From Shewanella morhuae (lineage in GTDB: Bacteria > Pseudomonadota > Gammaproteobacteria > Enterobacterales > Shewanellaceae), in contig NZ_FTNN01000004.1 of assembly GCF_900156405.1 (NCBI RefSeq), forward strand, positions 278,512 to 342,511: a stretch of DNA of 64,000 bases, written 5' to 3'. A model generated the notes under the pieces. The model did no database searches. It was not told the DNA's origin and saw only the letters and a list, made by a program, of their open reading frames with translations. Shown here piece after piece: positions 8,625-17,966 of the stretch. Each line of letters opens with the position of its first letter. Position 1 is the first letter of the stretch. Both the position numbers and the translations under genes were made by a program.

Positions 8625-8877
8625 GGTGCCCCCTAATTTTTCAAATGATTCAAGGTTATAAACCAGTATGGTTTAAGTTACATTTATTTAACCACTTTTA
8701 ATTTGATAAAAATACTCCATGCATCTGACTCAGCTTGGAAATATCGGATTTTTAGGCACGATAAAGGCCGTATTGAAACATTAGAACCAAACAAGCTCAC
8801 CTTAAGCACAAGATTCACCCTCATCATAAAAGCCAAAGACAGCTAAATAAATCCATACAACCTTCAATTCCCCTAAC
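8625..8877. other. Intergenic upstream of the chemoreceptor
   Basis: This AT-rich spacer holds the chemoreceptor promoter, which I cannot place confidently. I see no gene, repeat or structured RNA in it. Confidence 0.5.
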
Positions 8878-8906
8878 AAAAAAGCCACTGATATCAGTGG
8901 CTTTTT
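8878..8906 (-). terminator. Rho-independent terminator of the symporter gene
   Basis: The perfect palindrome GCCACTGATATCAGTGGC (8884-8901) is followed on the minus strand by six T residues. A T-run also follows on the plus strand. It lies 34 bp past the symporter stop codon. Confidence 0.9.
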
Positions 8907-8939
8907 GCATATCATTTTATAGCGTATAAATGAGTGGCG

Positions 8940-10184
8940 TTAGCTCTTCGCTAACTCAAGCTGATGCACTTTCTCGGTTTGATCCACTATGGTCAACACC
9001 GCAGTATCACCGACCACGTTACAGGATGTCAGCACCATATCGATAATACGATCCAGCGCTGCCACAATGGCAAAGGCTTCTATCGGTAAACCCATTTGAT
9101 GGATTAACACACCTATCATCACCATACCGCCACCGGGCACACCGCCCGCCCCAACGGATAATAAAAAGATACTAAACAGCAGCGAAGGCAATTGCTCAGT
9201 GGTTATTGGCATACCAAAGGCGTTGGCGACAAAGAAAATCGCGACTGTGATATAAATCGCCACACCGCCCATGTTCATGGTCGCACCCAGCGGCACACCA
9301 AAACCAGCAACAGCACGGTTCACGCCTAACTTGTCCGTTAAAGTACGCATAGTCACAGGAATAGTCGCATTTGAGCTTGCGGTCGAGAGTGAAAATAACA
9401 CTTGCTCTTGGGTCTTCTCGCGGAAGGTTTTGGCTGAAATGGGAGTAAAGAATCCCACAGCCATAGGATAAACCACAAAAATCCACAGTAGCAGCAGCGC
9501 GAGGATCAGCACCATATACTCAACCACACTCATAAACACGCCAGCATCTAAGGTCGCGCCGAGTTTAAACATCAGGGCAAATACACCATAGGGCGCAAGA
9601 TTCATCACCACAGAAATCAGCTTCATCATAATTTTGTTAGCGGTTTGAAAGCCTTGTATCGCGCCAGCAACATGCTCACCGAGTGACTTAATCACGCCAC
9701 CAAGCATGAGCGCCATAAAGATCACTTGCAGCATATTGCCCGACATAAAGGCTGCCACAGGATTACGCGGGACGATATCAATCACCAATGCCATTAAGTT
9801 TGGTAGCTCAGTTGCGGTAATCGCCACGCCCTCAGTGCTGCCCATGTCCACACCCTTTCCGGGTTCAAGTAATAACACCAGCAATAACGCAGTCGCGATA
9901 GCGACCACTGTATTAATAATATAAAAACCAAAGGTTTTACCGCCTAAGCGGCCAAAACTTTTAAGGTCTTGTAGCTCGCACACGCCACAAACAATACTCA
10001 CAAACACTAATGGCACCACCAGCATCATGATCATATTAACGAACATAGTGCCAACGCCGTCGGCAAGCTCGACTAAATTATTCGAGAATAGGCCGATATC
10101 GTTTAAAAAATACTGCACTATAGTGCCGAAAATAAGGCCCGCAAACAGACCAATAAAGATCCGCGTCGAAAGTGATTTCATCAT
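8940..10184 (-). CDS. Dicarboxylate/amino acid:cation symporter (DAACS family)
   Basis: This 414-aa inner-membrane secondary transporter belongs to the glutamate/C4-dicarboxylate family (GltP/GltT/DctA-like). About eight hydrophobic helices and the re-entrant signatures are visible: LFSLSTASSNATIPVTM (serine-rich hairpin 1), the NMGG...NMDG-type cation site as GATMNMGGVAIYITVA, and SVGAGGVPGGGMVMIGVLI, with DRIIDMVLTSCNVVGD near the end. In GltPh-like proteins the Asp and Asn in the last segment bind substrate. Two ATGs start the ORF, and either could be used. Substrate (glutamate, aspartate, or serine/threonine) is not decidable from motifs alone. Confidence 0.92.
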   Translation of the reverse strand: MMKSLSTRIFIGLFAGLIFGTIVQYFLNDIGLFSNNLVELADGVGTMFVNMIMMLVVPLVFVSIVCGVCELQDLKSFGRLGGKTFGFYIINTVVAIATALLLVLLLEPGKGVDMGSTEGVAITATELPNLMALVIDIVPRNPVAAFMSGNMLQVIFMALMLGGVIKSLGEHVAGAIQGFQTANKIMMKLISVVMNLAPYGVFALMFKLGATLDAGVFMSVVEYMVLILALLLLWIFVVYPMAVGFFTPISAKTFREKTQEQVLFSLSTASSNATIPVTMRTLTDKLGVNRAVAGFGVPLGATMNMGGVAIYITVAIFFVANAFGMPITTEQLPSLLFSIFLLSVGAGGVPGGGMVMIGVLIHQMGLPIEAFAIVAALDRIIDMVLTSCNVVGDTAVLTIVDQTEKVHQLELAKS

Positions 10185-10585
10185 GTTTGTGGTTTCCGCA
10201 AAGATGTTATATCTAGTGATTCATTGTCCATAATGAGCGCAATGGCCAATCCATTTTTGGCCTAGGCGGGGGATAGTGAAACATGCTGCAGGTTAATTCA
10301 ATGAGTTTATTTCATTTTTTAATGTTCAATAAAACTGCAAATATCACGTTAATTTTGCATGCCACTGATAATTAAAGCTAATTAAAATACAAAAATAATA
10401 CGCCAGCCGTCAGCACACTTATTTAAGATATTTTTAACAACAAAGTATTGTCAAAAAAAGATCAAATTAAACATCTAAACAACTAAAAGATAATCGACCT
10501 AAGATTTAATGACTAATTTATCGACTATAAAAGCATTAAACGCTATTAAAGCGATGAATAAGTAGAGGGATGAAATAAATATGGG
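10185..10585. other. AT-rich intergenic region upstream of the symporter
   Basis: This 400-bp spacer must contain the symporter promoter and the 3' end of the condensin operon. It is markedly AT-rich (for example 10371-10520). I see no ORF with a ribosome-binding site, no hairpin with a T-run and no convincing operator. The condensin operon therefore has no obvious intrinsic terminator. Confidence 0.45.
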
Positions 10586-11458
10586 CTAAATATATGGCAC
10601 TAACACTAATTCAAGCTCGTGAGCCAGCAGGTGTTGCTGTTTGATGCTGAGCCGATGTTGACTGATCCAACAAGCAAATTTCTGCCAATTATGTAAATCA
10701 GCATGCTGTAAATACTTAGCCTGTTTAGCTTGCTTGTCGAAATCACTGCTCGAATTAATTTGTGCTATCGCTAATAACTGCGCTGGTGCACTCAGCGCAA
10801 GTTGCGGCACAACACAATGCGTCACACCCGTTAATGTGTGCGCAATTTGCAGCCCTGCTGGATCAAAGTCAGTAAAAGCGATAATCGGGGTTTTGCCTGC
10901 CATTACCTGCAAGAAATGTTGCACCCCAATCGGTGAATGATGACCGCTACCACGGTAAACAACCATGAGGTTGGTTAAATCTGCGGGTAAACGTGCTTGC
11001 TGAATAACATCAAACACATCTAAGTTTTCAACCACTAAAATGGCCGAGACCTTAAGTGTACGACAATAATCTTGTGCTTCATCGATAGGCACCCGCAGCG
11101 AGGTTAAGGCGGATATAGCAAGTGGCGGTGATGTAAAACCCAGAAATTTGAGCAACAGGTATTCTGCTTCTGGGCGAATATTAGCGAGTTTTTCATCGTG
11201 ACTTTTGGCGGACATCGTCATACGGTCAACATTGAAATCCAATTCCCGTAAATCAAGCCCCATTAGCGCTAAAACGCCTTGCCTTAACAGTTCAAAATCA
11301 CGCGGTGCGAAGCACAAATGCTTTTCAGACTCATCTAACTCGCCCACTTCTAACTCGCGGTAAATCGCGCGCCAGTTAGCCGTAAGCTTAACCTTGGGAG
11401 CGCGCTTAATAAAAGCGCTCTCCAATAACTGCAACTGTTGCTGGCCTAGGCGAGCCAT
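10586..11458 (-). CDS. jetD: Wadjet JetD / MksG Toprim-domain nuclease subunit
   Basis: This 290-aa protein ends the four-gene condensin operon. The C-terminal half carries a Toprim fold: the glutamate motif ILVVENLDVF (E144) and the acidic pair IIAFTDFDPAG (D197, D199). The N-terminal half corresponds to the helical/CAP-like arm region of JetD proteins. In Wadjet systems JetD is the topoisomerase-VI-like nuclease that cuts small circular DNA recognised by the SMC motor. The start overlaps the upstream gene's end by 13 bp, so translation is probably coupled. All catalytic acidic residues appear intact, so the nuclease is predicted active. Assignment as JetD rests on Toprim plus neighbours. 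Confidence 0.82.
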   Translation of the reverse strand: MARLGQQQLQLLESAFIKRAPKVKLTANWRAIYRELEVGELDESEKHLCFAPRDFELLRQGVLALMGLDLRELDFNVDRMTMSAKSHDEKLANIRPEAEYLLLKFLGFTSPPLAISALTSLRVPIDEAQDYCRTLKVSAILVVENLDVFDVIQQARLPADLTNLMVVYRGSGHHSPIGVQHFLQVMAGKTPIIAFTDFDPAGLQIAHTLTGVTHCVVPQLALSAPAQLLAIAQINSSSDFDKQAKQAKYLQHADLHNWQKFACWISQHRLSIKQQHLLAHELELVLVPYI

Positions 11459-12666
11459 AATTCCACATCACGAATGATAAAGTTACCGTTATAAATCGGA
11501 TGCGGTTCGCCTAATGGCTCAAGCTCAAAATAGGCTTTGTGCTCATCGGGCAAGCCCTCATAACCCCCAATCACTTGGTAAATCCAGCTTTCAGCATTCC
11601 AAGGCAGCGCTTTATCTGCCAAATATTCCAGCGCAGATTGGCGCAGGCCAGACTCAATCACATCGACAAAATACTCATCGACCGCTTGTTTGAGCGGATT
11701 ATCCGGCACATCAAAATCTTCACTTTGAGTGAGTGACACGGGCGCATCGCGCTCACGCACCGCAGCGACCACAGGATGACGGCTAATGGCTTTAATGTGC
11801 GCCACTATACCCATTAGCTCCAGCTCTTGGCTGGCGTTGTGTACGTCTACCGCAGCTGGAGCGAGCAAAGCTTCAGCGCGATTAAAAAGACTCGGAATTT
11901 CCTTGTGCGACACATGGTCTGCAGGACGATAATCTGGATGCAAATCGGTATAGAGTAACCAGCCTTTTAGCAAACGAGTACGGCCACGAATTTGCCTGAA
12001 ACGGCCTAAAAGCTCCAGTAATCGCCCCTGAACTACGCTGAGCTCTTGGGCGCAGTCGCTCATGGTTTCCTGCAAGGTGGTCACTATCAGCTTACGTAAC
12101 TCACGGATATCACCCGCGATTTCGCCCAACTCACTAAACTGGAACATCTCTAAGCCATTCAGTAATTCAGACACTTGGCTTTGGGCGAGTTCGTTTTCAC
12201 GGATTTTTGCGTTAATAGTGCCAACATAACCGAACTCGTTATTAATGCGACCCCACAATACTCGAATCGAATAACGCAGGCTGTCGGCAAAGCTGTAGAC
12301 ATGCTCACTCAAATCCGACAAATAGGCCTCGGCGGCGCTGTAGTCTGAGCTATGGCGCGCCTCTTTATAGTGGTCAGCCAAGGTTTTAATGGTGGCTAAG
12401 GCCGAGCCGACGTTAGAGTCGATTTGGCGATTACGCTCATCACTCAAGCCTTCTTCGAGCAAGGCGCGCACAGAACGCTTAAGGCGCAGTTCTTGATCTG
12501 GCTCTGGGCGCCACAAAATGCCCGCCTGTTTAAGTTTTTCAACCACACTCGGGTCGTGCGCATCCTCATTTAAGGAACCCGCCAAATAGGTGTCCATAAT
12601 GATGTCAGCATGGCGACCTAACTGCTTGAGTAGCTTTACACCTGCTTGATGTAAGTTACTGCTCAT
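11446..12666 (-). CDS. jetA: Wadjet JetA / MksF-type kleisin subunit
   Basis: A soluble 406-aa protein lying between the MksE-like and Toprim genes, the expected place for the kleisin. The N-terminal part (about 5-90) looks like a winged-helix region (AGILWRP...LRLKRSVRALLEEGLSDER). A long helical middle (about 90-270) follows and then a C-terminal globular region. I start at ATG 12666, which AAGGAGG precedes with good spacing; the longer ORF begins with an unlikely GTG at 12684. In MksBEFG and Wadjet complexes this subunit bridges the SMC heads and recruits the small subunit. The role is inferred mainly from operon position and architecture; sequence motifs are weak. Confidence 0.7.
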   Translation of the reverse strand: MSSNLHQAGVKLLKQLGRHADIIMDTYLAGSLNEDAHDPSVVEKLKQAGILWRPEPDQELRLKRSVRALLEEGLSDERNRQIDSNVGSALATIKTLADHYKEARHSSDYSAAEAYLSDLSEHVYSFADSLRYSIRVLWGRINNEFGYVGTINAKIRENELAQSQVSELLNGLEMFQFSELGEIAGDIRELRKLIVTTLQETMSDCAQELSVVQGRLLELLGRFRQIRGRTRLLKGWLLYTDLHPDYRPADHVSHKEIPSLFNRAEALLAPAAVDVHNASQELELMGIVAHIKAISRHPVVAAVRERDAPVSLTQSEDFDVPDNPLKQAVDEYFVDVIESGLRQSALEYLADKALPWNAESWIYQVIGGYEGLPDEHKAYFELEPLGEPHPIYNGNFIIRDVELWLA

Positions 12667-12714
12667 CATGGCCTCCTTGGTCACAGCTTTTACCTAGGTT
12701 TAACAGTGCCAACA

Positions 12715-13380
12715 TTATATTAGATCCCGCTGGGTTGCCGTTTCTGCCTGCGCTTCTAGGCTTAAACCTTCGGTTTCATCAATAAAGCGAATCACTTCAT
12801 ACAGATAATCAAGCTTACCCGTGGCGATATAGATTTGCTTCTCGACGTTCGGTCGCACTAAATAACCCAGTTCGACCAAGCGTTTAAAGACTAATTTGAT
12901 TTGCGCATCGCTATTGGAGCTTGTCGAGCCAAATAGACGATATTGGCTCAGTTTGGCTAACTGTTCGCGAAACGCCGGCGTATCTTCGATACGGCTTTGC
13001 AACTCAGTTAAGCGCACGGGTGCACCTTCGTTTAGCGGCGCATCTTGACCACTGGCCTCTTGCACTAATACTAACCATTCCACCAGCGGGATAAGTGACT
13101 GACAAATATCTTTAAACTGCGATGAAATAACTTTGCGTTCACTATCGCCCAATTGCAGATAGCCACAAAAAAACACATCACCTTCGGCGGCAGACGCCAC
13201 GGTACGATTGATCTGGTTTAAATAGGCTTCGACCCGCTCACGGGTGCTGTTATTTTTAAGGGCGCGCCAGCCTTCTTCATTAGTAGTGCGGCAAATAAAT
13301 TCGCCCTTGAGTAACAATTCAATTAACGCGCCGGTGCCGACTAATACGGTTTGGGTTGACTGATCCATGAGTGCGCTCAT
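12715..13380 (-). CDS. jetB: Wadjet JetB / MksE-like subunit (DUF4194-type)
   Basis: The product is a 221-aa protein with two winged-helix-like portions: residues 15-75, ALIELLLKGEFICRTTNEEGW, and 140-205, FKRLVELGYLVRPNVEKQIYIATG. This matches DUF4194/MksE subunits that bind the kleisin in MukBEF-like condensins. The ATG shares one base with the SMC gene's TAA (TAATG), and AAGGAGG lies 10 bases upstream, so translation is coupled. Predicted cytoplasmic, part of the plasmid-restricting condensin. A 48-bp gap separates it from the kleisin gene. Confidence 0.78.
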   Translation of the reverse strand: MSALMDQSTQTVLVGTGALIELLLKGEFICRTTNEEGWRALKNNSTRERVEAYLNQINRTVASAAEGDVFFCGYLQLGDSERKVISSQFKDICQSLIPLVEWLVLVQEASGQDAPLNEGAPVRLTELQSRIEDTPAFREQLAKLSQYRLFGSTSSNSDAQIKLVFKRLVELGYLVRPNVEKQIYIATGKLDYLYEVIRFIDETEGLSLEAQAETATQRDLI

Positions 13381-16300
13381 TAGATGGCCTCCTTCGACAG
13401 ACGCTTATTCAACATATCCGCAATCGGATTGGCTTTGGGCTTCACCACCTGCAACTTCTTAGTTTGTTTGTTGATAATATAACGGTTGGCGAACAAGTTC
13501 AGCACCTCAGACTCAGGGTTCGGGAAGGCGCCCAGCACACAAATATTGTTGTTTTCGCAGGCATCGAAAATCTTCTTCACGTTGGTATGGTGCAAGGTGC
13601 CCAGCTCATCAATCGGCCAGTGAATGGTCACATCGGCGCGTCCACGTAATAAGCGAGTGAAAGCCAATAAGAACTTACACAAAATCAGATACGCCATACC
13701 GTGGCTTGAGGATTCGTTAAGTTGTCTGTCGGTGCGGATGATTAAGTCGCTGTTACCTTCTTTAAGGCGCAGCTCAATTTCCAATAACTTAGAGATACCA
13801 CCCGTTAGCGCAGCGCGGCCGATAATGTCTAAGGCGCGGCGCATGCTGTTGGTGTAATCCTCATCTGGCAGGCCATTAAAACCATCGGCTTTCCAATGTT
13901 TAAAGGCTTTGACGAACTGTTCAAGCTCGGGCCAAAACTCTAACTCACTAATGCGTGAGCGAATACGTACCGCCGATTCAGACACGCCATCGAGGAATAA
14001 CTCTTCGCCGACTTCACGGGTAATACGCGCACTTTGTGATGCAATGCGGCGGTCAATATCGGCTAATACATCATAAAACGCCGTTAAGTCGACGCCGAAA
14101 ATTCGGCCTTGCTCACGTAGCGCAGTAATCGATTGCGGCACAATCACGTTCAGCAATTGCTCAAGCTGTGGTACTAACTTACGGTAATCTAGCAAACGAA
14201 TACCTTTGTCGTTAATAAAGCTCGATTCTTCGCGGGCACGCTCCCAAGTCTCAGCTAAACCAGAACCCGATTTACTGGCGATAACGGAGTCAAAATGCTC
14301 CACATATTGCTTAACCGACCCCATTAAATAATCGCGCTTTAGTAGTAAATCCTCACCTTGGCGCAAACGCTCACCTAGGCTGCCTTGGGCCTCTTCGTTA
14401 TTATTGGGTAGCTTAAGCTCGGCGAGTTTTCGCATCACTGCACGTAACTTGGTTAAGTTTTCAGAGGCGTCAACCTGCGCCATATCCGAGGCTTTACGTT
14501 CGGTTTCTAGCTGTTGGCGGCGGGTTTTAACCTCTTGAGTTTTCGCCTTAAGCTGTTGATCGATTTCCGATACTGCGCGTTTCACATCACTCAGCTGAGT
14601 TTGCAATTTAGGTTTGCGCATAAGCCAAGTGTGTTGATACCAATCGTCAAAGCGCAGTACGTCGCTACGACGCTGCTCTGCGTTGCTAATTTTGGCCTCT
14701 AATTCGCGAATTTGTTGCTTGAGCTTGAGGATATCGCCCTCATCCACTCCACGGGATTTAAGCTCGTTTTTGTACCAGGTTTCACAGGCTTTAAGTTCAG
14801 CTTTAGCACTTTCACGGCGCCCTTCTATGGTCGCTTTAATTTGGCCGAGTTGATTATCGAGCGCGCCGATGACTTCCTGCCAATAGGCGTTTTTCTCCAT
14901 GCGCGCTTCAAGCGCTTGCTCTTTTTGCTCTTCAAGCCAAAGTTCGTGTTGATGCTTAAGCTGTTTTAGCTCGCCATCGAGTTGGATAAGCCTTTGTCCT
15001 GCATGGGCTTTACGCTCACTTAATGCTTTATTAATTTTTTCTTGTTCACTGCGTTTTTCATCAAATAGGCGGCGCAGATCGTCACGGCTATTTTTGTAGG
15101 CAGTGCGGGCAAAGGTAAGCTCACGGCTTAAATTATCCAGCTCGCCATTAATGGCTACTAGCTGCGATTCAGCTTCGATTTGCAATTCTTGGGCGCTAGT
15201 GTGGGCTTCTTCAGCTTTGCTTAACCGGATACGCAGCTCTTGCTCGGACGCCGCATACTCAGGCACATCGATGGCTTTGAGATCTAAATGTACCCCAAAG
15301 AAAGCCTCGCTCGATTCAGTCACTAAGCTTGGATGTAAATCAGTACGATGCAGTAATTCAGGCGCAATCACTTTACCTAAACTTTGCTCCCAACCTTGGG
15401 CTTCTTTACGCAAAAATTCGAGTAAAGTGTGGGATTGCGGAAACAGCATGTGGTGCAGTTCATCGAGCGCTGTTTGGCGCTCATTCACCCTTAAGGTGGC
15501 AATACGCAGGGCTTCGTTAGCTTGGTCGCGTTTAGCTCGCACTTTACGTTCGTCGCTGCTTAAGCGCTCGACCTTAGCATTACAGCTTTCTTGCTCTTCA
15601 TCAGCGCGATGAATACGCTCATCAAAAATGGCTAGGCTTAACTTTTCTTCTTCGGTATAGGTCACGCCATCAACACGTAATTTAAGCTCGGCGGCATTGA
15701 GTTTAAATTGGAATTCTTGTTCGCTAAAGCTGGCCTTGCCCGCATCCATTTGGCTGCGCCATTGCGCCTCTAAAGCATCAATATCGGTGCGCGCGACTTC
15801 ACGCTGCTTATCACGGGCTTCACGCTGCTTGTCTTGGTCGCTATGCAAACCTTCTAGCTCGCGGTTTAACTGCTCGCCAATTTTACCGCGACGGGCATTG
15901 TAGGCCGCCTCAATATCTTGGTGCTTTTCGGTTTGCAGCTTATGGCGCTCACTTAGGTTTTCAACATCAGTGCGCCAGTTTGGCAGCATCTCTAAGTCGG
16001 CCTTAGCTTGCTCTATATTGGCATCTAAAAAGGCACTGTGCTGATCTTCAATCGCATCGAGTTCATATTCACACTTGGCCACATCACCCTTAGCGGCAGA
16101 TAAATCGAGGTTGAGCTCATCGCGCTGCTCTTTCCATTCATCGTCTAACAAGCGCAGTTTTAAATTCAGTTCTTTAGATAAGGTTTGTTGAATATCTTGG
16201 CGGTCGGCTTCTAAGGTTTCGTCATTACGATAACCGCGCGACAGACTAGATAAACGCAGCTCGGCGCTAAGCAGTTGATTAAATTCTTGCTCGAGCTTTT

Positions 16301-17054
16301 CAAACTCAGGGCGAATCACTTCAAAGCCCTGGATAAGTTGGCTTTCACGGATCCACGCCTCAACACGCTGCGGATTTAAGCGCGAGCTGGGCGGATTAAC
16401 GCCGTCTTCTTCTAAAATAGCGGCGATCATCGATTTGACCGTCTCCATCTTGCCCTCTTTGGAGTGCACCGCTTTAGCGAGTTTTTCGATGTGACGCAGG
16501 GAATGTTCGCCTTCACACAGGGCAAATTGGCGCGCATAGCCGCGCAGCTCGCTGCGGTTGCTGCCCGTACTTAATAACGTGCGATCGTTTTGGATAATGG
16601 CGCGATATTCGCGGGTATTGAGCAAATTAGTGGTGGCGATGTTGGCACGTTTTAAGTCTCGGCCTAGTTCCGCCATGGTATGGCATAAAATAGTGTCGCC
16701 GTTTTGCGATTTAATATAATCGCTTAGCTCAAAACCTTTAGCGATAAAACGGTAGTTAACGCCCTTACCATCACCCGCCGAGGCCAGCACGGCTTGGTAC
16801 AGTAAACCATCGGCCTTTTGATATTCATAAATGATGTAGCTTGAATCGTGTGGCAAGTACCAACGCTCGAAACTGTCGCGGGTCGAAGGCACCACGCGGC
16901 TTGGGTATTCGCCATAAAAAACCGGCACTAAGCGTTGCAGCGTAGTTTTACCCGAGGCGTTAGTCCCACAAATATTGGTATGGCCATTGAGGGCGAGTTC
17001 CACAACGCCCGGAAGGTGCGTATCAATTAGCACAATACGAATCAAGCTTGCCAT
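13380..17054 (-). CDS. jetC: Wadjet JetC / MksB-like SMC ATPase
   Basis: This 1224-aa SMC-like ATPase is the first gene of the operon. Walker A is GTNASGKTT (30-38), within a MukB-type head that starts MASLIRIVLIDTHLPG. Long charged coiled coils fill roughly 250-530 and 610-900 around a central hinge-like region. The C-terminal half-head has a signature-like NESSSHGMAYLIL (about 1113-1125) and Walker B IHWPIDE (D1149, E1150). In Wadjet, JetC dimers extrude DNA loops and detect small circular plasmids for JetD cleavage. MukB-like chromosome organisation is the alternative role for Mks complexes; the presence of the Toprim partner favours defence. The head motifs appear intact. Confidence 0.87.
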   Translation of the reverse strand: MASLIRIVLIDTHLPGVVELALNGHTNICGTNASGKTTLQRLVPVFYGEYPSRVVPSTRDSFERWYLPHDSSYIIYEYQKADGLLYQAVLASAGDGKGVNYRFIAKGFELSDYIKSQNGDTILCHTMAELGRDLKRANIATTNLLNTREYRAIIQNDRTLLSTGSNRSELRGYARQFALCEGEHSLRHIEKLAKAVHSKEGKMETVKSMIAAILEEDGVNPPSSRLNPQRVEAWIRESQLIQGFEVIRPEFEKLEQEFNQLLSAELRLSSLSRGYRNDETLEADRQDIQQTLSKELNLKLRLLDDEWKEQRDELNLDLSAAKGDVAKCEYELDAIEDQHSAFLDANIEQAKADLEMLPNWRTDVENLSERHKLQTEKHQDIEAAYNARRGKIGEQLNRELEGLHSDQDKQREARDKQREVARTDIDALEAQWRSQMDAGKASFSEQEFQFKLNAAELKLRVDGVTYTEEEKLSLAIFDERIHRADEEQESCNAKVERLSSDERKVRAKRDQANEALRIATLRVNERQTALDELHHMLFPQSHTLLEFLRKEAQGWEQSLGKVIAPELLHRTDLHPSLVTESSEAFFGVHLDLKAIDVPEYAASEQELRIRLSKAEEAHTSAQELQIEAESQLVAINGELDNLSRELTFARTAYKNSRDDLRRLFDEKRSEQEKINKALSERKAHAGQRLIQLDGELKQLKHQHELWLEEQKEQALEARMEKNAYWQEVIGALDNQLGQIKATIEGRRESAKAELKACETWYKNELKSRGVDEGDILKLKQQIRELEAKISNAEQRRSDVLRFDDWYQHTWLMRKPKLQTQLSDVKRAVSEIDQQLKAKTQEVKTRRQQLETERKASDMAQVDASENLTKLRAVMRKLAELKLPNNNEEAQGSLGERLRQGEDLLLKRDYLMGSVKQYVEHFDSVIASKSGSGLAETWERAREESSFINDKGIRLLDYRKLVPQLEQLLNVIVPQSITALREQGRIFGVDLTAFYDVLADIDRRIASQSARITREVGEELFLDGVSESAVRIRSRISELEFWPELEQFVKAFKHWKADGFNGLPDEDYTNSMRRALDIIGRAALTGGISKLLEIELRLKEGNSDLIIRTDRQLNESSSHGMAYLILCKFLLAFTRLLRGRADVTIHWPIDELGTLHHTNVKKIFDACENNNICVLGAFPNPESEVLNLFANRYIINKQTKKLQVVKPKANPIADMLNKRLSKEAI

Positions 17055-17213
17055 TTTATTCCTTATCCAAACGGGATAAGTCTTATCTATACGTAAAAAT
17101 AAGACTATCCAACAGGGCCACTATGCTTGGCCTTAAAAATCGTGCCCCTAAAATAAGGCAATCGCGGTGTATTGGCAATTCAGCGGCGCACCGCTAATGC
17201 CTTGGCTCACATA

Positions 17214-17269
17214 TATACCCAAGCTATCTGAAAATATAAGTTTCAGTATTTTAAGGTAGCTTGGGTATA
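17214..17269. repeat. REP-like palindrome
   Basis: TATACCCAAGCTA (17214-17226) pairs perfectly with TAGCTTGGGTATA (17257-17269). The loop contains a nested CTGAAA/TTTCAG hairpin. The TATACCCAAGC termini resemble extragenic palindromes I recall from Shewanella and Vibrio. It lies between the start of the SMC gene and the 3' end of ttrR. No second copy was noticed in this window. Confidence 0.75.
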
Positions 17270-17354
17270 ACGATGCCAATGATACGATAACTTAGCAAAA
17301 ATACGCGGCTAACAAAGCGGCAATTAGCGCAGTAAAAGGTAAATTTTAACGAAT

Positions 17355-17966
17355 TTATTCCAGCGGTAGCCGCTCAGCGATACGACCGTAGATCAACATC
17401 ATTTCTGCCAACGATGCCACTTGCATGCCTTTCATCAAATTAGCGCGGTGAATTTCAACCGTGCGCATGGCAATACAGAGGTTATCGGCAATTTCTTGGT
17501 TTTTAAGCCCTTGGGCTATCAACTTGAGTATCTCCCGCTCCCTTGGCGTTAGCGCTTGATAAGTTTCGAGATATTGATTGTCTTGATAATGCGTTTTGGC
17601 ATGCTCGAGTGCTTTAACTACCGCTTCGGCTAACTTAGCACCGTCGGCCGGTTTTTGGAAAAAATCTACCGCGCCTAATTTAAGGGCTTCAACCGCCATT
17701 GGCACATCGCCATGGCCAGTAAGATAAATGACCGCTAAGGGACTATTTTTAGCGATAAGTTCAGCGTGCAGCTGGGAACCACTCAAGCCCGGCATGCGCA
17801 CATCGACTAACGCGCAGCCTGGCTGCGTTAAGTCTACTGCGGAAAAAAAAGCTTCGGCGCTATCAAAATCTATAATATTAAGGCCGTAACTTTCGAGCAT
17901 AAAACGCAATGAACGGCGCACAGAATCATCGTCATCAATTAAATACACGGGTAATTCAAGGCTCAT
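17355..17966 (-). CDS. ttrR: Tetrathionate response regulator TtrR
   Basis: This FixJ/NarL-type DNA-binding response regulator has about 203 aa. The receiver domain (1-115) contains IDDDDSV, the phospho-acceptor loop CALVDVRMPGLSG and the YLTGHGDVPMAV and FFQKPAD switch motifs. The C-terminal LuxR-type helix-turn-helix (about 140-200) reads LTPREREILKLIAQGLKNQEI...RTVEIHR. The ATG shares a base with the ttrS stop (TGATG) behind a GGAG, giving a coupled sensor-regulator pair. It should activate the divergent ttrBCA operon when TtrS senses tetrathionate. The homologous pair from Shewanella baltica has been used as a tetrathionate sensor. Confidence 0.9.
   Translation of the reverse strand: MSLELPVYLIDDDDSVRRSLRFMLESYGLNIIDFDSAEAFFSAVDLTQPGCALVDVRMPGLSGSQLHAELIAKNSPLAVIYLTGHGDVPMAVEALKLGAVDFFQKPADGAKLAEAVVKALEHAKTHYQDNQYLETYQALTPREREILKLIAQGLKNQEIADNLCIAMRTVEIHRANLMKGMQVASLAEMMLIYGRIAERLPLE

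Noticed and set aside
10440..10475. FNR-type site upstream of the symporter (ATCAA near 10459)
   Set aside because: The left half TTGTC is at the wrong spacing, so the TTGAT-N4-ATCAA pattern is not met.
13371..15903. Several plus-strand ORFs of 60-170 aa opposite the SMC gene
   Set aside because: They are antisense shadows of a long coiled-coil gene with compositional bias and no ribosome-binding sites.
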